Below, in pieces: positions 34,637 through 43,901 of a DNA stretch of 64,000 nucleotides. The stretch lies in assembly GCF_036173125.1 (NCBI RefSeq), contig NZ_CP108054.1:9741501-9805500 (forward strand). The letters run 5' to 3'. The translations under genes and the position numbers were made by a program. The stretch's first letter is position 1. Each line of letters starts with the position of its first letter. The DNA is from Streptomyces sp. NBC_00286 (lineage in GTDB: Bacteria > Actinomycetota > Actinomycetes > Streptomycetales > Streptomycetaceae). The notes under the pieces are model-generated. The model worked only from the letters and a program-made list of their open reading frames with translations. It ran no database searches and was not told where the DNA came from.

Positions 34637-36229
34637 GTGTCTTCGACCACTCGTCCGGTGCCCGCACTACCGCGGTCCGGAGCCGCGCCGCCCGGCGGCA
34701 GGCGATGGCTGACCCTCGCCGTGCTCGGTGTGAGCCTGCTGGTAGTCGGTCTCGACACCACAGTGCTGAATGTCGCTCTGCCCACGCTGGTGACTGAACT
34801 GGGCGCCTCCACCAGCCAGTTGCAGTGGATCGTCGACAGCTATCTGCTGATGGCCGGCAGCCTCGTACTGTTCTGCGGCAGCCTCGCGGACCGGCTGGGC
34901 CGCAAGTGGGTGTTCATGACCGGCCTTGCACTGTTCACCGCGGCCTCCGTGGTCGCCGCGTACGCCGGGTCGGTGACGACGCTCGTCGTGGCGCGCGGTG
35001 TGATGGGCGTCGGCGAGGCGCTGATCATGCCCGCCACGCTCGCGATCATCGGGAACGTCTTCCCGCGCGGTGCCCAGCGGACCAAGGCGATAGGCATCTG
35101 GTCGGCGGCGGTCGGAGTCGGCACGGTGATCGGGCCAATGGTGGGCGGCTGGCTGCTGGGCGTCTTCTGGTGGGGCTCGGTGTTCCTGATCAACCTGCCC
35201 ATCGGGATCGCCGGCCTGATAGCCGCTGCCTTCCTGGTGCCGAACTCGAAGGCGGCGGATGCCCGGAGGCTGGATCCGGCGGGGGCCCTGCTGTCGGTGG
35301 CGGCCGTCGCCGCCGTGCTGTGGGCGGTGATCGATGGCCCGGACCGGGGTTGGACCAGCCCCGCTGTGCTGGCCGCCTTCGCGGCGGGAGCGGTGCTGGC
35401 CGGTGCGTTCATCGCCTGGCAGCGGCGCGGCGCGTCACCGATGCTGCCGCTGCGGATCTTCCGGCACCGGGCCCTCGCGGTTGGCGATGTACTCATCCTG
35501 CTGGGGGCGTTCGCCCTCATCGGCACCCTGTTTGTGGTCGTGCAGTACTTCCAGTTCGTACTCGGATACAGCGCCGCGCAGACGGGTCTGCGGCTCGGTC
35601 CTGTGGCACTGGCACTGCTGATCGCGGGGCCGCTGGCCGGCGTACTGGCGCCGCGGATCGGCATGCGGGCGGTGTCGACGGCCGGGCTCGCGCTGCTGCT
35701 GGGCTCATCGGCCGTGCTCGCCACCACCGGCACCGGGGACGGCTACGGGCGGGCACTGCTGGCGATGCTGCTCCTGGGCGCGGGTGCCGGGTTCGTCATC
35801 ACCTCCACCAGCGACGCCATCGTCGGATCGCTGCCGGAGGCTGATCTAGGCGTCGGCTCGGCCACCAACAGCGCGTCCATCCAACTCGGCGCGGCGGCGG
35901 GCGTGGCGGTCGCGGGCAGTCTGCTGTCCGATCGCTACCGCTCCGGCCTCGCCGAGGACGCGCACAGCGCCGCTTTGCCGCCCGAACTCCTGGCCTCCAC
36001 AAAGGAATCGGTCGGGACCGCGCTCGCGGTCGCCGAGAAGTTGCCCGGTGAGGCCGGGGCCGCCTTCGCGGACGCGGCCCGCCGGGCGTTCACCGACGGC
36101 ATGGGCCCTGCGATGGCTGCGGCGGTCGGCGTCACCGCGGTGGGCATCGCCGTCGCGCTCGCCTTCGCTCCCTCCCGCCCTACGGACTCTGCCACTGATC
36201 GCCGTACGAACTCCAAGGAGTCGTCATGA
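34637..36229 (+). CDS. MFS drug exporter (DHA2, 14-helix EmrB/QacA type)
   Basis: 530 residues from GTG 34637 with GGGAGGAA 5 bp upstream. Family motifs: LDTTVLNVALPTL in helix 1 (motif D1), GSLADRLGRKWVF (motif A) and GPMVGGWLL (motif C). About 14 helices are evident. A substrate-proton antiporter in the plasma membrane. Its stop overlaps the next MFS start (ATGA), so the two pumps are co-translated under the divergent TetR. Confidence 0.9.
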   Translation: MSSTTRPVPALPRSGAAPPGGRRWLTLAVLGVSLLVVGLDTTVLNVALPTLVTELGASTSQLQWIVDSYLLMAGSLVLFCGSLADRLGRKWVFMTGLALFTAASVVAAYAGSVTTLVVARGVMGVGEALIMPATLAIIGNVFPRGAQRTKAIGIWSAAVGVGTVIGPMVGGWLLGVFWWGSVFLINLPIGIAGLIAAAFLVPNSKAADARRLDPAGALLSVAAVAAVLWAVIDGPDRGWTSPAVLAAFAAGAVLAGAFIAWQRRGASPMLPLRIFRHRALAVGDVLILLGAFALIGTLFVVVQYFQFVLGYSAAQTGLRLGPVALALLIAGPLAGVLAPRIGMRAVSTAGLALLLGSSAVLATTGTGDGYGRALLAMLLLGAGAGFVITSTSDAIVGSLPEADLGVGSATNSASIQLGAAAGVAVAGSLLSDRYRSGLAEDAHSAALPPELLASTKESVGTALAVAEKLPGEAGAAFADAARRAFTDGMGPAMAAAVGVTAVGIAVALAFAPSRPTDSATDRRTNSKESS

Positions 36230-37665
36230 CCCACCCGGCCCCCGGCGCCCCGCACGCGCAGGAAGACCAACACGACCATCCGCCCCCCGACCCGCGCCGC
36301 TGGATCGCCCTGGCGCTGATCTGTCTGGCCCAGTTCATGCTGATTCTCGACGTCACCGTGGTGAACGTCGCGCTGCCCGACATGGCCGCCGATCTCGGCC
36401 TCGGCCGGGAGACTCTGACCTGGGTGGTCACCGCGTACACGCTGTGCTTCGGCGGGCTCATGCTGCTCGGCGGCCGGCTCGCAGACGCCCTTGGCGCCCG
36501 CCGCACCCTGCTCGCCGGGCTCGCCCTCTTCACCGCCGCCTCACTGGTCACCGGACTGGCCGAGAACGCCGAGACCCTGCTCGGAGGCCGGATCGCCCAG
36601 GGCGTCGGCGCCGCACTGCTCTCCCCGTCTGCGCTGTCCATCGTCACCACCACCTTCCACGGCGCGGAGCGCAACAAGGCCCTCGGCGTGTGGGCGGCCA
36701 TCGGAGGCACCGGCGCGGCGGCCGGCGTACTGGTCGGCGGGGCGCTGACGGACGGGCCGGGCTGGGAGTGGGTCTTCTACGTCAACGTGCCGGTCGGCCT
36801 CCTCGTACTCGCCGCCGTTCCCGCCCTCGTAGCGGCCCGGGCTCCGCAACCCGCCCGGCTCGACCTCCCTGGCGCGCTGCTGGTCACGGTGGGCACCGGT
36901 GCGCTGATCTACGGGCTCGTCGAGGCGGGGGACTCGGGCTGGACGGACCCCGCCACGCTGCTGCCGCTGGCCGGTGCGGTGGTGGTGTACGCCATCTTCG
37001 CGGCGGTCGAACGGGTAAGCCGCGCCCCGCTGATGGACCTGCGGATGTTCACCCGGCGGCCGGTGCTCGCGGGCGCCTTCCTGATGCTGATCGCCACCGC
37101 GCTACTGATCGCCTTCTTCTTCCTCGGCTCGGTCTACCTCCAGCACGTGCGCGGCTTCAGTCCGCTCAAGACCGGACTGGTCTTCCTCCCGGTCGCCGTC
37201 GCCACCGGAGTCGGTGCCCACCTCGGCTCCCGGCTAGTCGGCAGGATCGGCAGCCGCCCGACAGCCGTCGGGGGCATGGTGATCGCGGCCGCCGGAACCA
37301 TTCCGCTGACGCAGCTGTCGGATACCGGCAGCGTGTACGCCGGCCTGCTGCCGGGCTTGGTGGTCGCCTCCATCGGCATCGGCGCGGTCTTCGTCACCGC
37401 CACCACCACCGCGCTCGCCATGGTCGAGCACAGGGAGGCGGGACTCGCCTCCGGCGTCGTCAACACCTTCCACGAGGTGGGCGGCTCGATCGGCGTCGCC
37501 GTCGTGTCCACCGTCGCTGCGTCAGGCTTCGAGCGCGGCTCGGTCGGCGGTTTCGCGGACGCGTTCACCGTGTGCGCGGTGGCGGCTGCCGTGAGCGCGG
37601 CCATGTCCCTGGGGCTCGTACCGCGCGGCAAGCCGCAGATGACCGGCGGCCCTCACGTGCACTGA
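36226..37665 (+). CDS. Second MFS drug exporter (DHA2 type)
   Basis: 479 residues from ATG 36226, overlapping the previous stop by ATGA. A His/Pro-rich N-terminus (APHAQEDQHDHPPPDP) precedes LDVTVVNVALPDM (motif D1), GGRLADALGARRTLL (motif A), and GTGAAAGVLVGGAL (motif C). About 14 helices. Tandem DHA2 pumps may form a pair or widen substrate range; no substrate can be read from sequence. Confidence 0.9.
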   Translation: MTHPAPGAPHAQEDQHDHPPPDPRRWIALALICLAQFMLILDVTVVNVALPDMAADLGLGRETLTWVVTAYTLCFGGLMLLGGRLADALGARRTLLAGLALFTAASLVTGLAENAETLLGGRIAQGVGAALLSPSALSIVTTTFHGAERNKALGVWAAIGGTGAAAGVLVGGALTDGPGWEWVFYVNVPVGLLVLAAVPALVAARAPQPARLDLPGALLVTVGTGALIYGLVEAGDSGWTDPATLLPLAGAVVVYAIFAAVERVSRAPLMDLRMFTRRPVLAGAFLMLIATALLIAFFFLGSVYLQHVRGFSPLKTGLVFLPVAVATGVGAHLGSRLVGRIGSRPTAVGGMVIAAAGTIPLTQLSDTGSVYAGLLPGLVVASIGIGAVFVTATTTALAMVEHREAGLASGVVNTFHEVGGSIGVAVVSTVAASGFERGSVGGFADAFTVCAVAAAVSAAMSLGLVPRGKPQMTGGPHVH

Positions 37666-37788
37666 CGACGACGGGACCCGTCACGGCCACAATCACCATC
37701 AAGAGGTGCCGCGTCCGGTCTCTGGTGTATGGGCGTGGCAGGACGGAGGGGAGGGCGGTGCTCCGTGGCATCGCCCGCCGCGCCCCCC

Positions 37789-38181
37789 TCAGTTGAGAGC
37801 GCCGCTCAGCACCGCCAGTACCGGCCCACCCGCCAGGCCGAGACCAAGTGAGGCGGCGGTGGCCGTGTACGCGACGGTGCGTGCGGTGCGGTCGCCGTTG
37901 TGGAGTGCTGTTCCCTCGCCCCGGGAGACGGCCGGGACGATCAAGCGCAGGTAGTAGAAGAGCGAGGCGACCGTGTTGACCGCGGCCAGGACGGCGAGCC
38001 ACGCGTAGCCACCGTCGACGGCGGCGGTGAACACCTCCAGCTTGCCGAGGAAGACCGCGGTGGGCGGGGTGCCGACGAGGCCCAGCAGGCAGATGACGAG
38101 GCTCGCGGCCAGCAGCGGGCGCTCCTTGGCGAGCCCTCGGTAGTCGTCCAGCGAATGGGCACGGGGGAGGGCGCAGACCAC
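37789..38181 (-). pseudogene. nuoN: C-terminal part of a complex I NuoN-like subunit
   Basis: About 130 residues: SLDDYRGLAKERPLLAASLVICLLGLVGTPPTAVFLGKLEVFTAAVDGGYAWLAVLAAVNTVASLFYYLRLIVPAV. This is the conserved end of NuoN-type proton-pumping subunits. It begins directly at the NuoM fragment, so the N-terminal two thirds is deleted. Confidence 0.8.
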
Positions 38182-38665
38182 TGAACTTCAGCGCGGCGCG
38201 GGCGGCCCGCCGATGACCCCAGCCGGCGATGACGAAGTACATCGCCACGATGGACAGGTCGAAGAAGACGAAGAACAGGATCAGGTCGAGGGCCGCGAAG
38301 AGCCCCGGGCAGGTGGTCTCCAGGAAGAGGAACAGCGCGGCGAACTCCCGGATGCGGCGGTTCTCCCGCAGCGAGTACAGCGCGCAGGCCAGGAACAGCA
38401 GGCAGGTGAGGGCGAGCAGCGGCAGCGACAGCCCGTCCACGCCGACGTGGTAGCCGACCCCCGCGCTGGGGATCCAGCGGGCCCGCTCCTCGTACTGCAT
38501 GCCGCCGTCGGCCTCGTACCCGGTCCACATCGCGATGACGAGGGCGAGCTCGACAGCCGACGCCGCCACCCAGACAGTGCGGAACACCGTCGGCGTCGTG
38601 CGGCGCGGGAGCGCGAACAGCAGCAGGGCGACGGCCGTGGGCGCGAAGACGAGGGCGGTCAGCAA
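38180..38665 (-). pseudogene. nuoM: N-terminal part of a complex I NuoM-like subunit
   Basis: From about 38665 the reading is a NuoM start: helices at 1-20, GVDGLSLPLLALTCLLFLACALYS, FAALFLFLETTCPGLFAALDLILFFVFFDLSIVAMYFVIAGWG, ending AARAALKF at about 38185. It then runs out of frame into the NuoN tail. About 330 residues of NuoM are missing. Confidence 0.8.
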
Positions 38666-38671
38666 GCGGGG

Positions 38672-39738
38672 TCACCTCACGAGGACGAGCACGACGGCGA
38701 GGACGGTGAAGGCGGCGACGGCCTGGGCGAGGTACTGGTGCAGCTGGCCCGTTTGCGGGCGGCGGGCCCACTGGCCGAGCGCACGCGTACCGGCAGCGAC
38801 CGTGGCCACCGTGCCGTCGACGGCACGCTCCAGGACGCCGTCCGTCCAGCGGGCGAATCGCATGGCAGCCGCGGCCGAACCGTCGACGGCGCGATCCACG
38901 ACACGATCGTCGAAGGCCGCGGCGGCGCGTGCGAGCCGCATCACGGGTGCGACGAGGAGGACATGAGCGGCACGCTCGAAGAGCAGCCAGTCCGCGAAGC
39001 CCGACTTCGCCCGTGCGGGCAAGGGCAGCGGGCGCGTGCCCCAGGTCCAGGTGACCGCGGCCGCCATCAGAGCGAGAACCCCGGACAGCACGAACTCCCA
39101 GACGTGCGGGTCAGGTTGACCGGCGTACGCGAGTACGCGCCCGACATTGTCATGCAGCGGTGGGAAGGCCACCGGTGTCAGCGCGAGGCAGGCCAGGGCC
39201 AGCAGGGCCAAGGGCGCCACCTCGCCGCCTGGGATACGGCGCGTTTCCGGTCGCGGGACCGCCGGCTGCCACGGGTACCAGGCGGCCTTGGCGCTGTAGA
39301 CCGTCGACAGCAGAGCGGCCGCGAGTGCGACACCGTACAACCAAGGGCTGGTCTCCAGAGCTCCCGCGAGCCGGACGTCCTTGGCGGCCCACAGCGACGG
39401 TGGCGGAATCCCGGCCAGGGAGAGCGCGCCGACGGTGAAGGCCACACCGACTGTCCGGTGGTGGCGCGCGGCGCCGAGCAGTTCCGGGAGTCGCTGGGTG
39501 CCCAGCGCGGTCAGCCAGGCCCCTGCGGCCAGGAAGAGCAGGCTCTTCGCCGCCGCGTGAGCGATGAGTTGCAGCGTGCCGCCGCAGGTCGCGTCGGTTC
39601 CCGCAGCCAGCACCATGAAGCCGATCTGCGCACAGGTCGAGGCGGCGAGCAGTTGCTTGAGGTCGGTTTGCGCCACCGCGACTAGCCCGAGGCAGAGCGC
39701 GGTGGCGGCGCCCGTCCACGCGACCGGACTACTCAGCG
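38672..39738 (-). pseudogene. nuoL: Complex I NuoL-like subunit, N-terminus missing
   Basis: About 355 residues from SSPVAWTGAATALCLGLVAVAQTDLKQLLAASTCAQIGFMVLAAG through HAAAKSLLFLAAGAW to the lateral-helix-type C-terminus. The first about 250 residues are absent: at 39738 the reading is replaced by the end of the VOC gene. The nuoL-nuoM-nuoN order on this strand is kept, so this is the wreck of a second, partial complex I operon. Confidence 0.8.
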
Positions 39739-40367
39739 AGGCCCAACGTGAGGGGCGCCCCGTCCGCGAAGCCGATTTCGACGCGCAGGGGACCCGTGGT
39801 GCCGGGCGCGGTGCGCAGGCCGTTGGGCTTTCCCCCGCACCAGCCTTCGATGACGTCGGCTGGGCCGGCCACATCGATGCTGGTGATGCCGACCGGTTGG
39901 CGGCGGTGCGCGGCGCTGAGGGCAGCAGGGCCTTCCGGCCAGTGGATGAGACAGGGCAAGAAGCGCCGATCGAAGTTGGCGCCGAAGCCGGCCAGCGTGT
40001 ACGGCGGAAAGCCCAGGCCCTCCGCGGGTGCCTCGATCACGGACATCCCGTTCGTGGCGGCGAGCTCGCGCAGCCGCTCCTCGTCCTCGAACGCTACGAG
40101 CCATGCCATCGGGACCAGGGGCTGCGAGGGGTGTGCGGCGAGTGCCTCCGTGTCGAATTCCAGCAGCGGCGGAGCGCCGGGCGCGGGAGCCTCACCGTTC
40201 GGGTAGTGGATCTCCAGCACCTGGCCATGCTGCAGCGGTACCACGAGGTTGGACAGTCCAAGACCCGGAATGGTCCGACCGCGGGCGATACCCAACCCGG
40301 CCTCGCTGAGCACTTGCTCGGCGTCAGTCTTGGTCCGGGCGGCCAGGACGACGTGATCGATCTCCAT
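39729..40367 (-). CDS. VOC/glyoxalase-like protein (Glyoxalase_3 type)
   Basis: 212 residues from ATG 40367. The N-terminus MEIDHVVLAARTKTDAEQVL and GLSNLVVPLQHGQVLEIHYP show a vicinal-oxygen-chelate fold with possible metal ligands His 5 and Glu about 62; a second half-domain begins ITSIDVAGPADVI. The substrate is unknown. Its stop at 39729 coincides with the breakpoint in nuoL, so the gene was joined there by rearrangement but is itself complete. Confidence 0.8.
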   Translation of the reverse strand: MEIDHVVLAARTKTDAEQVLSEAGLGIARGRTIPGLGLSNLVVPLQHGQVLEIHYPNGEAPAPGAPPLLEFDTEALAAHPSQPLVPMAWLVAFEDEERLRELAATNGMSVIEAPAEGLGFPPYTLAGFGANFDRRFLPCLIHWPEGPAALSAAHRRQPVGITSIDVAGPADVIEGWCGGKPNGLRTAPGTTGPLRVEIGFADGAPLTLGLAE

Positions 40368-40684
40368 CGGAACTCACCTTCCGCCGCATCCCGCCTGCAC
40401 TGCGAGGAACACCAAATTATTCGTAGTGAAGTTCGTTTTCAATAGTGTCGGGCAGTGGCCCAGAGCGGGCTGTAATTGCGGGAGTTTGACTGGGTGTGCC
40501 CTGGCTTATGGAACGAGTTGGCGTATACCTGCTGGTCCTCGGGCAGGTCGTCAGTGAGCATGGCGTCGGCTGGCGGGGCGGAGTTGTCGCCGGGTTGGTG
40601 TTCTGGTTGTTGTGACGGCCCCCTTCTTCCCTGCGGCCGAGGGCTGTAGGCCGTGCCGGTAAACCGGTCTCGGCGTGGTGCCGG
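40368..40684. other. Intergenic region without a supported gene
   Basis: About 320 bp. An AT-rich stretch at 40411-40445 (AATTATTCGTAGTG) probably holds the VOC promoter. It loosely recalls the TACTAA-box but with wrong spacing, so I do not count it. Confidence 0.45.
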
Positions 40685-41092
40685 TCAGCCGAGGGTCTGG
40701 ATGAGTTGATTGCACGCGTGTTCGCAGGATCGGCACGCTTCGGCGCAGACACGGCAGTGCTCCATGTCGGCGTGCGAAGAGCATTCGTTGCCGCAGGCTT
40801 TGCAGGCGGTCGCGCACGCCTGGAGGATGGCGCGAGTGACGTTGGCGTCGTAGCCGGTGTGGCGGGACAGCACGGATGCCGTGGCGGTGCAGATGTCGGC
40901 GCAGTCCATGTCGGTGCGAATGCACTTGGTGAGTTCGCCGACCGTGCCTTCGGACAGGCAGGCGTCCGCGCAGGCCGTACATGCCTGCGCGCAGGCGATG
41001 CATTCCTCGATGCACTTGGTGAGCTTCTCGCGGTCGACCTCGCCGAGGTCGGCAGGGTAGGTGGCGAGCATGTCCTTGACTGTGGTCGTCAC
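40685..41092 (-). CDS. Cys-rich four-helix copper-binding protein (DUF326/Csp-like)
   Basis: 135 residues from GTG 41092 behind AAGGAGG. Eighteen Cys lie in C-x3-C, C-x2-C and C-x3-C patterns on four helices: KCIEECIACAQACTACADAC, KCIRTDMDCADIC, ACATACKACGNEC and HCRVCAEACRSCEHAC. This is the DUF326/Csp family, whose four-helix bundles store many Cu(I) ions in the core. There is no signal peptide, so it resembles cytosolic Csp3. It fits the surrounding copper genes, although I see no CsoR box directly upstream. Confidence 0.88.
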   Translation of the reverse strand: MTTTVKDMLATYPADLGEVDREKLTKCIEECIACAQACTACADACLSEGTVGELTKCIRTDMDCADICTATASVLSRHTGYDANVTRAILQACATACKACGNECSSHADMEHCRVCAEACRSCEHACNQLIQTLG

Positions 41093-41193
41093 GGGGTGCC
41101 TCCTTTCACTGCCGGAGGCCGGCGGGCCGGGCGGCCGCGTGCAGTCCACCCCCGGCCTCTGACGGGTTGACCATGGTGCGGCGACGCAAACGC

Positions 41194-41228
41194 GCCCGGA
41201 CACCCCTTGCTCTCAGGGATGCCCGGGC
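41194..41228. terminator. Hairpin after the DUF4396 gene
   Basis: GCCCGG-ACA-CCC pairs imperfectly with GGG-ATG-CCGGGC, 20 bp past the DUF4396 stop and upstream of the Csp-like gene. Confidence 0.55.
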
Positions 41229-41247
41229 ACGCTGGTCGGGTCGGTGG

Positions 41248-41784
41248 TCAGTGGTAGGCGTGGACGACGGCGTGGCCCTTGCCACGGCCGATCATCCACT
41301 TGTTCACCGGCGTGGTGATCAGGAACGCGACCCCGAACCCACCGAGAAGGGCGGACCAGAACAGCCCGTCGGAAAGGTGGGCGTCCATCGCGCCCGGGGT
41401 GAGGGCGATGATGCCGTTGTCGACGATCTCCATCACGGCGATGGAGACGGTGTCGGCGGCGAGTGCCACCTTGATCGCGGTCTTGAGATCCAGGCCAGCC
41501 CGGCGCACGGCGAAGAGCGTGAACGAGTAGCCGAACAGGAACGCCAGCGAGATCGCCAGGACCATGGTCTGCACGTTGCCCCACATCAGGGCGGTGCCGA
41601 TGACCATGCCGAGGATCTCGCCGATGGCGCACCCCGTGAGGCAGTGCAGCGTCGCCTTCGCCGCCATGGCCCAGGACGCTCCGCCGTGTCCCCCATCGGG
41701 TACCGCATGGTCGGAGTGGCCGTGGTGGCCCTCGTGCGTGGTGCTGGTGTGGTGCGCGCTGTGGTCCATGACCTTCATCCCCAT
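41248..41784 (-). CDS. DUF4396 membrane protein with His-rich N-terminus
   Basis: 178 residues from ATG 41784 (ATG 41778 or 41769 are possible starts). A His-rich N-terminus (MDHSAHHTSTTHEGHHGHSDHAVPDGGHGG) precedes four membrane helices, the first containing TLHCLTGCAIGEILGMVIG. This Cys/Gly motif is typical of DUF4396, often found beside copper genes. A perfect CsoR-type palindrome lies 42 bp upstream, so copper induction is likely. It may bind or move copper, but that is inference. Confidence 0.85.
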   Translation of the reverse strand: MGMKVMDHSAHHTSTTHEGHHGHSDHAVPDGGHGGASWAMAAKATLHCLTGCAIGEILGMVIGTALMWGNVQTMVLAISLAFLFGYSFTLFAVRRAGLDLKTAIKVALAADTVSIAVMEIVDNGIIALTPGAMDAHLSDGLFWSALLGGFGVAFLITTPVNKWMIGRGKGHAVVHAYH

Positions 41785-41817
41785 TCCCGTCCATAGGGGC
41801 CCGTCGTTGAGCCGCGG

Positions 41818-41967
41818 TCAGGAGCATATACCCCCATGGGGTATATGCCAAGGGGTGGCGCCGGGGGCGTTCCGTCGCTGGGATGGCAGGTGGATCCGGA
41901 GGCGCTTGAGAATCGCGGTGCTGCGCTCCTCGCGGTCGCCCATCGGGTGATCCAGGTGATGCTGCAT
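41818..41967 (-). CDS. Possible 49-residue protein behind a TACTAA-box
   Basis: ATG 41967 follows GGAGGAG at ideal spacing. The product MQHHLDHPMGDREERSTAILKR...IHLPSQRRNAPG ends at a stop within the copper box at 41826. The piece ERSTAILKRLR loosely recalls the start of CsoR-type repressors, so it may be a truncated metal regulator. TACTAA-box 3 lies 62 bp upstream. Confidence 0.4.
   Translation of the reverse strand: MQHHLDHPMGDREERSTAILKRLRIHLPSQRRNAPGATPWHIPHGGICS
41826..41848. promoter_or_regulatory. CsoR-type copper box before DUF4396
   Basis: CATATACCCC-CAT-GGGGTATATG: perfect 10-bp arms around three bases, 42 bp upstream of the DUF4396 start. Confidence 0.8.
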
Positions 41968-42306
41968 AGGCACTCCTCCGTCGGGTGGCGGATGCGCGTG
42001 GAGAACATCGACCGCAGTCCCCGTCAGAACTAAGGTCTTTAGTATGTCTGTGCAGAGTGACGGGCGGCCGATCGAGGACCGACAAGAGGGCGGTGCGGAG
42101 AGTGGCGGAGGCCTGCCGCAGACGCCCGTCAAGAGCCCGATTCCCTCCGCTGCTCATGTGGCCCCGGCGGTGCGAGTCGAGCTGGACGGCGACGAAGACG
42201 CCCAGGATGATGCAGCGCCCTCACGGGTGCCGGGCCCAGGTACAGGACTCCGGTCGATGGGCTGGGCCGTACGGCGAGTTCCGTACCTGCACGATAAGGA
42301 GGTTCA
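41968..42306. other. Region between TACTAA-boxes 3 and 4, no supported gene
   Basis: About 340 bp. A minus-strand stretch GCIILGVFVAVQLDSHRRGH near 42150-42210 looks like a leftover membrane segment. No complete gene can be defined, yet both ends carry TACTAA-boxes, suggesting a lost gene. Confidence 0.4.
42029..42044 (-). promoter_or_regulatory. TACTAA-box 3
   Basis: TACTAA-AGACC-TTAGT on the minus strand, symmetric (ACTAA-N5-TTAGT), 62 bp before the 49-residue frame. Confidence 0.65.
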
Positions 42307-42322
42307 TCTAAGTAGATTAGTA
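42307..42322 (-). promoter_or_regulatory. TACTAA-box 4
   Basis: TACTAA-TCTAC-TTAGA on the minus strand, at the 3' side of the lnt remnant; its target gene appears lost. Confidence 0.6.
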
Positions 42323-42329
42323 AATTGTT

Positions 42330-43901
42330 GGTCATGCTCGGGCAGGGAAGCGGGCGCCTGAGCTGCGCTGTGGCACGCCGCGAGCGACGCAGCGAGAGCG
42401 CCAGGGCGACGAGAACGGGCGCCCCCAGCGCCACCTCAGGCCACACGCCGAGCCACTCGGAGAGGGTGAGCCCCGAAGCGAGCGGTACCCGCTCCACCAG
42501 ATGGCCGGCACGCCAGGTCCCCAGCCGGTCCATGACCTGTCCGTCCGGCCCGACGATGGCGCTCACCCCGCTCGTCGAGGCGAGGGTGACCGCCCGTCCG
42601 TACTCGATCGCGCGGATGCGGGCCATCGCAAGCTGCTGTTCGGACTGCCCGGCCTGGATACCGCGCTCGTACGTCGCGTTGTTCGTCTGGACGACGAGGA
42701 GATTGGCGCCCGCCCGTACGGTGTCCCGGACCCGGTCGTCGTACGCGATCTCGTAGCAGATCACGTCACCAAGCAGCACCTGCCCCGCCTCCAGCGGGGC
42801 CGTGGAAGTACCGGGCAGGAGGTCGCGCGGGATGAGCTGGAGCGCGCCGAGGCCGCCGAGCAGCGAACGCGCCGGTATGTACTCGCCGAAGGGTATGAGC
42901 TGGCGCTTGGCGTACCAGGAGGCCGGGCCCTGGCCGGGCAGCCACAGCTGGCCGGCGTTGTACGCCCGGCCGCCGGGGGCTTCCAGTAGGGCGCCGATGG
43001 GGAGGGGCTGTCCAGTTCCCGGACCGCGTCGGCGACGAGGGAGCCAAGCTCCGGATTGCGTCCCGGATCGCCGTCGAGGGAGTTCTCCGGCCACAGGACG
43101 ACGTCCGGACGCGGGACCTCGCCGCGGCGCACGGCGGCGGCCAGGGCCTTCGTCTCGCGGGCGTGGTTCTGTGCGACGTTGCGCAATCGAGCCTGCTCCT
43201 CCAGCGTGCGCTCGCGTTTGACGTTGCCCTGGACGACGGCGACCACGGCGCTCGGTCCGGATGTCCTCCGGGCGGGGAGGGCGAGCGGTGTCGTGATCAG
43301 GGCGACCACGCCGAGGCATATGGCCGCGCTGACCTGCCGACGGCCGCCGCGCCATGCCGTCAGGCCGTACACCAGCAGCGATCCCAGGAACGCGACGGCG
43401 AAGGAGAGGGCTGGGCCGCCGCCCACAGCGGCCCAGCCGGCATACGGGGCATCCGCCTGCCCGAAGGCCAGCCGACCCCAGGGGAAGCCGCCCAGTGGAG
43501 CCCGGCCGCGTACTGCCTCCAGGACCACCCACCACGCGGCGGTGTACAGCGGCCAGCCCGGCAGCGCGATCAAGCGGGGCAGCGGCATCGCGGCGAGCGC
43601 GAAGACCAGGGCCTGGACCGCCGTGAGGGTGAGCCACGGGACCAGGCCGAGGTTCGCCAGCCAGACGATCAGCGGGGCGAGGAAGGTGATACCGAAGATC
43701 CCGCCCGCGGTGAAGGCGGATCTGGCGCGCCGTCCGCGCACGGCCAGGATCAGTCAGGGCCGGGCCGAGCGGGGCCAGGAACCACCATCCGACCGGCGGG
43801 AACGAGGCGTAGAGGAGCAGTCCCCCGGCGGACGCGGCTGCCCAGGACCGGATGGTGGCCGCAGTGGGGCGGCGGGTCACGCGCGGAGGTCCGGCCCTCA
43901 C
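42330..43901 (-). pseudogene. lnt: Apolipoprotein N-acyltransferase, two frameshifts
   Basis: Starts at GTG 43901, overlapping the upstream stop (GTGA). Lnt features: N-terminal membrane helices, then the nitrilase domain with VQGNVKRERT, VLWPENSLDGDP (catalytic Glu/Lys region), QLIPFGEYIPAR, GDVICYEIAYDDRVRD (catalytic Cys) and NNATYERGIQ. One extra A near 43750 separates FLAPLGPAL from LILAVRGRRARSAFTAG. One base is missing near 43007 between AVRELD and QPLPIGALLEAPGGRAYN. No stop is found at the usual end. The enzyme adds the third acyl chain to lipoproteins at the membrane. Confidence 0.8.

Noticed and set aside
40409..40425. AACACCAAATTATTCGTAG as a thirteenth TACTAA-box
   Set aside because: Wrong spacing and no TACTAA hexamer.
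42044..42361. Plus-strand frame starting inside TACTAA-box 3
   Set aside because: No ribosome-binding site, no domain, and it runs antisense into the lnt remnant.
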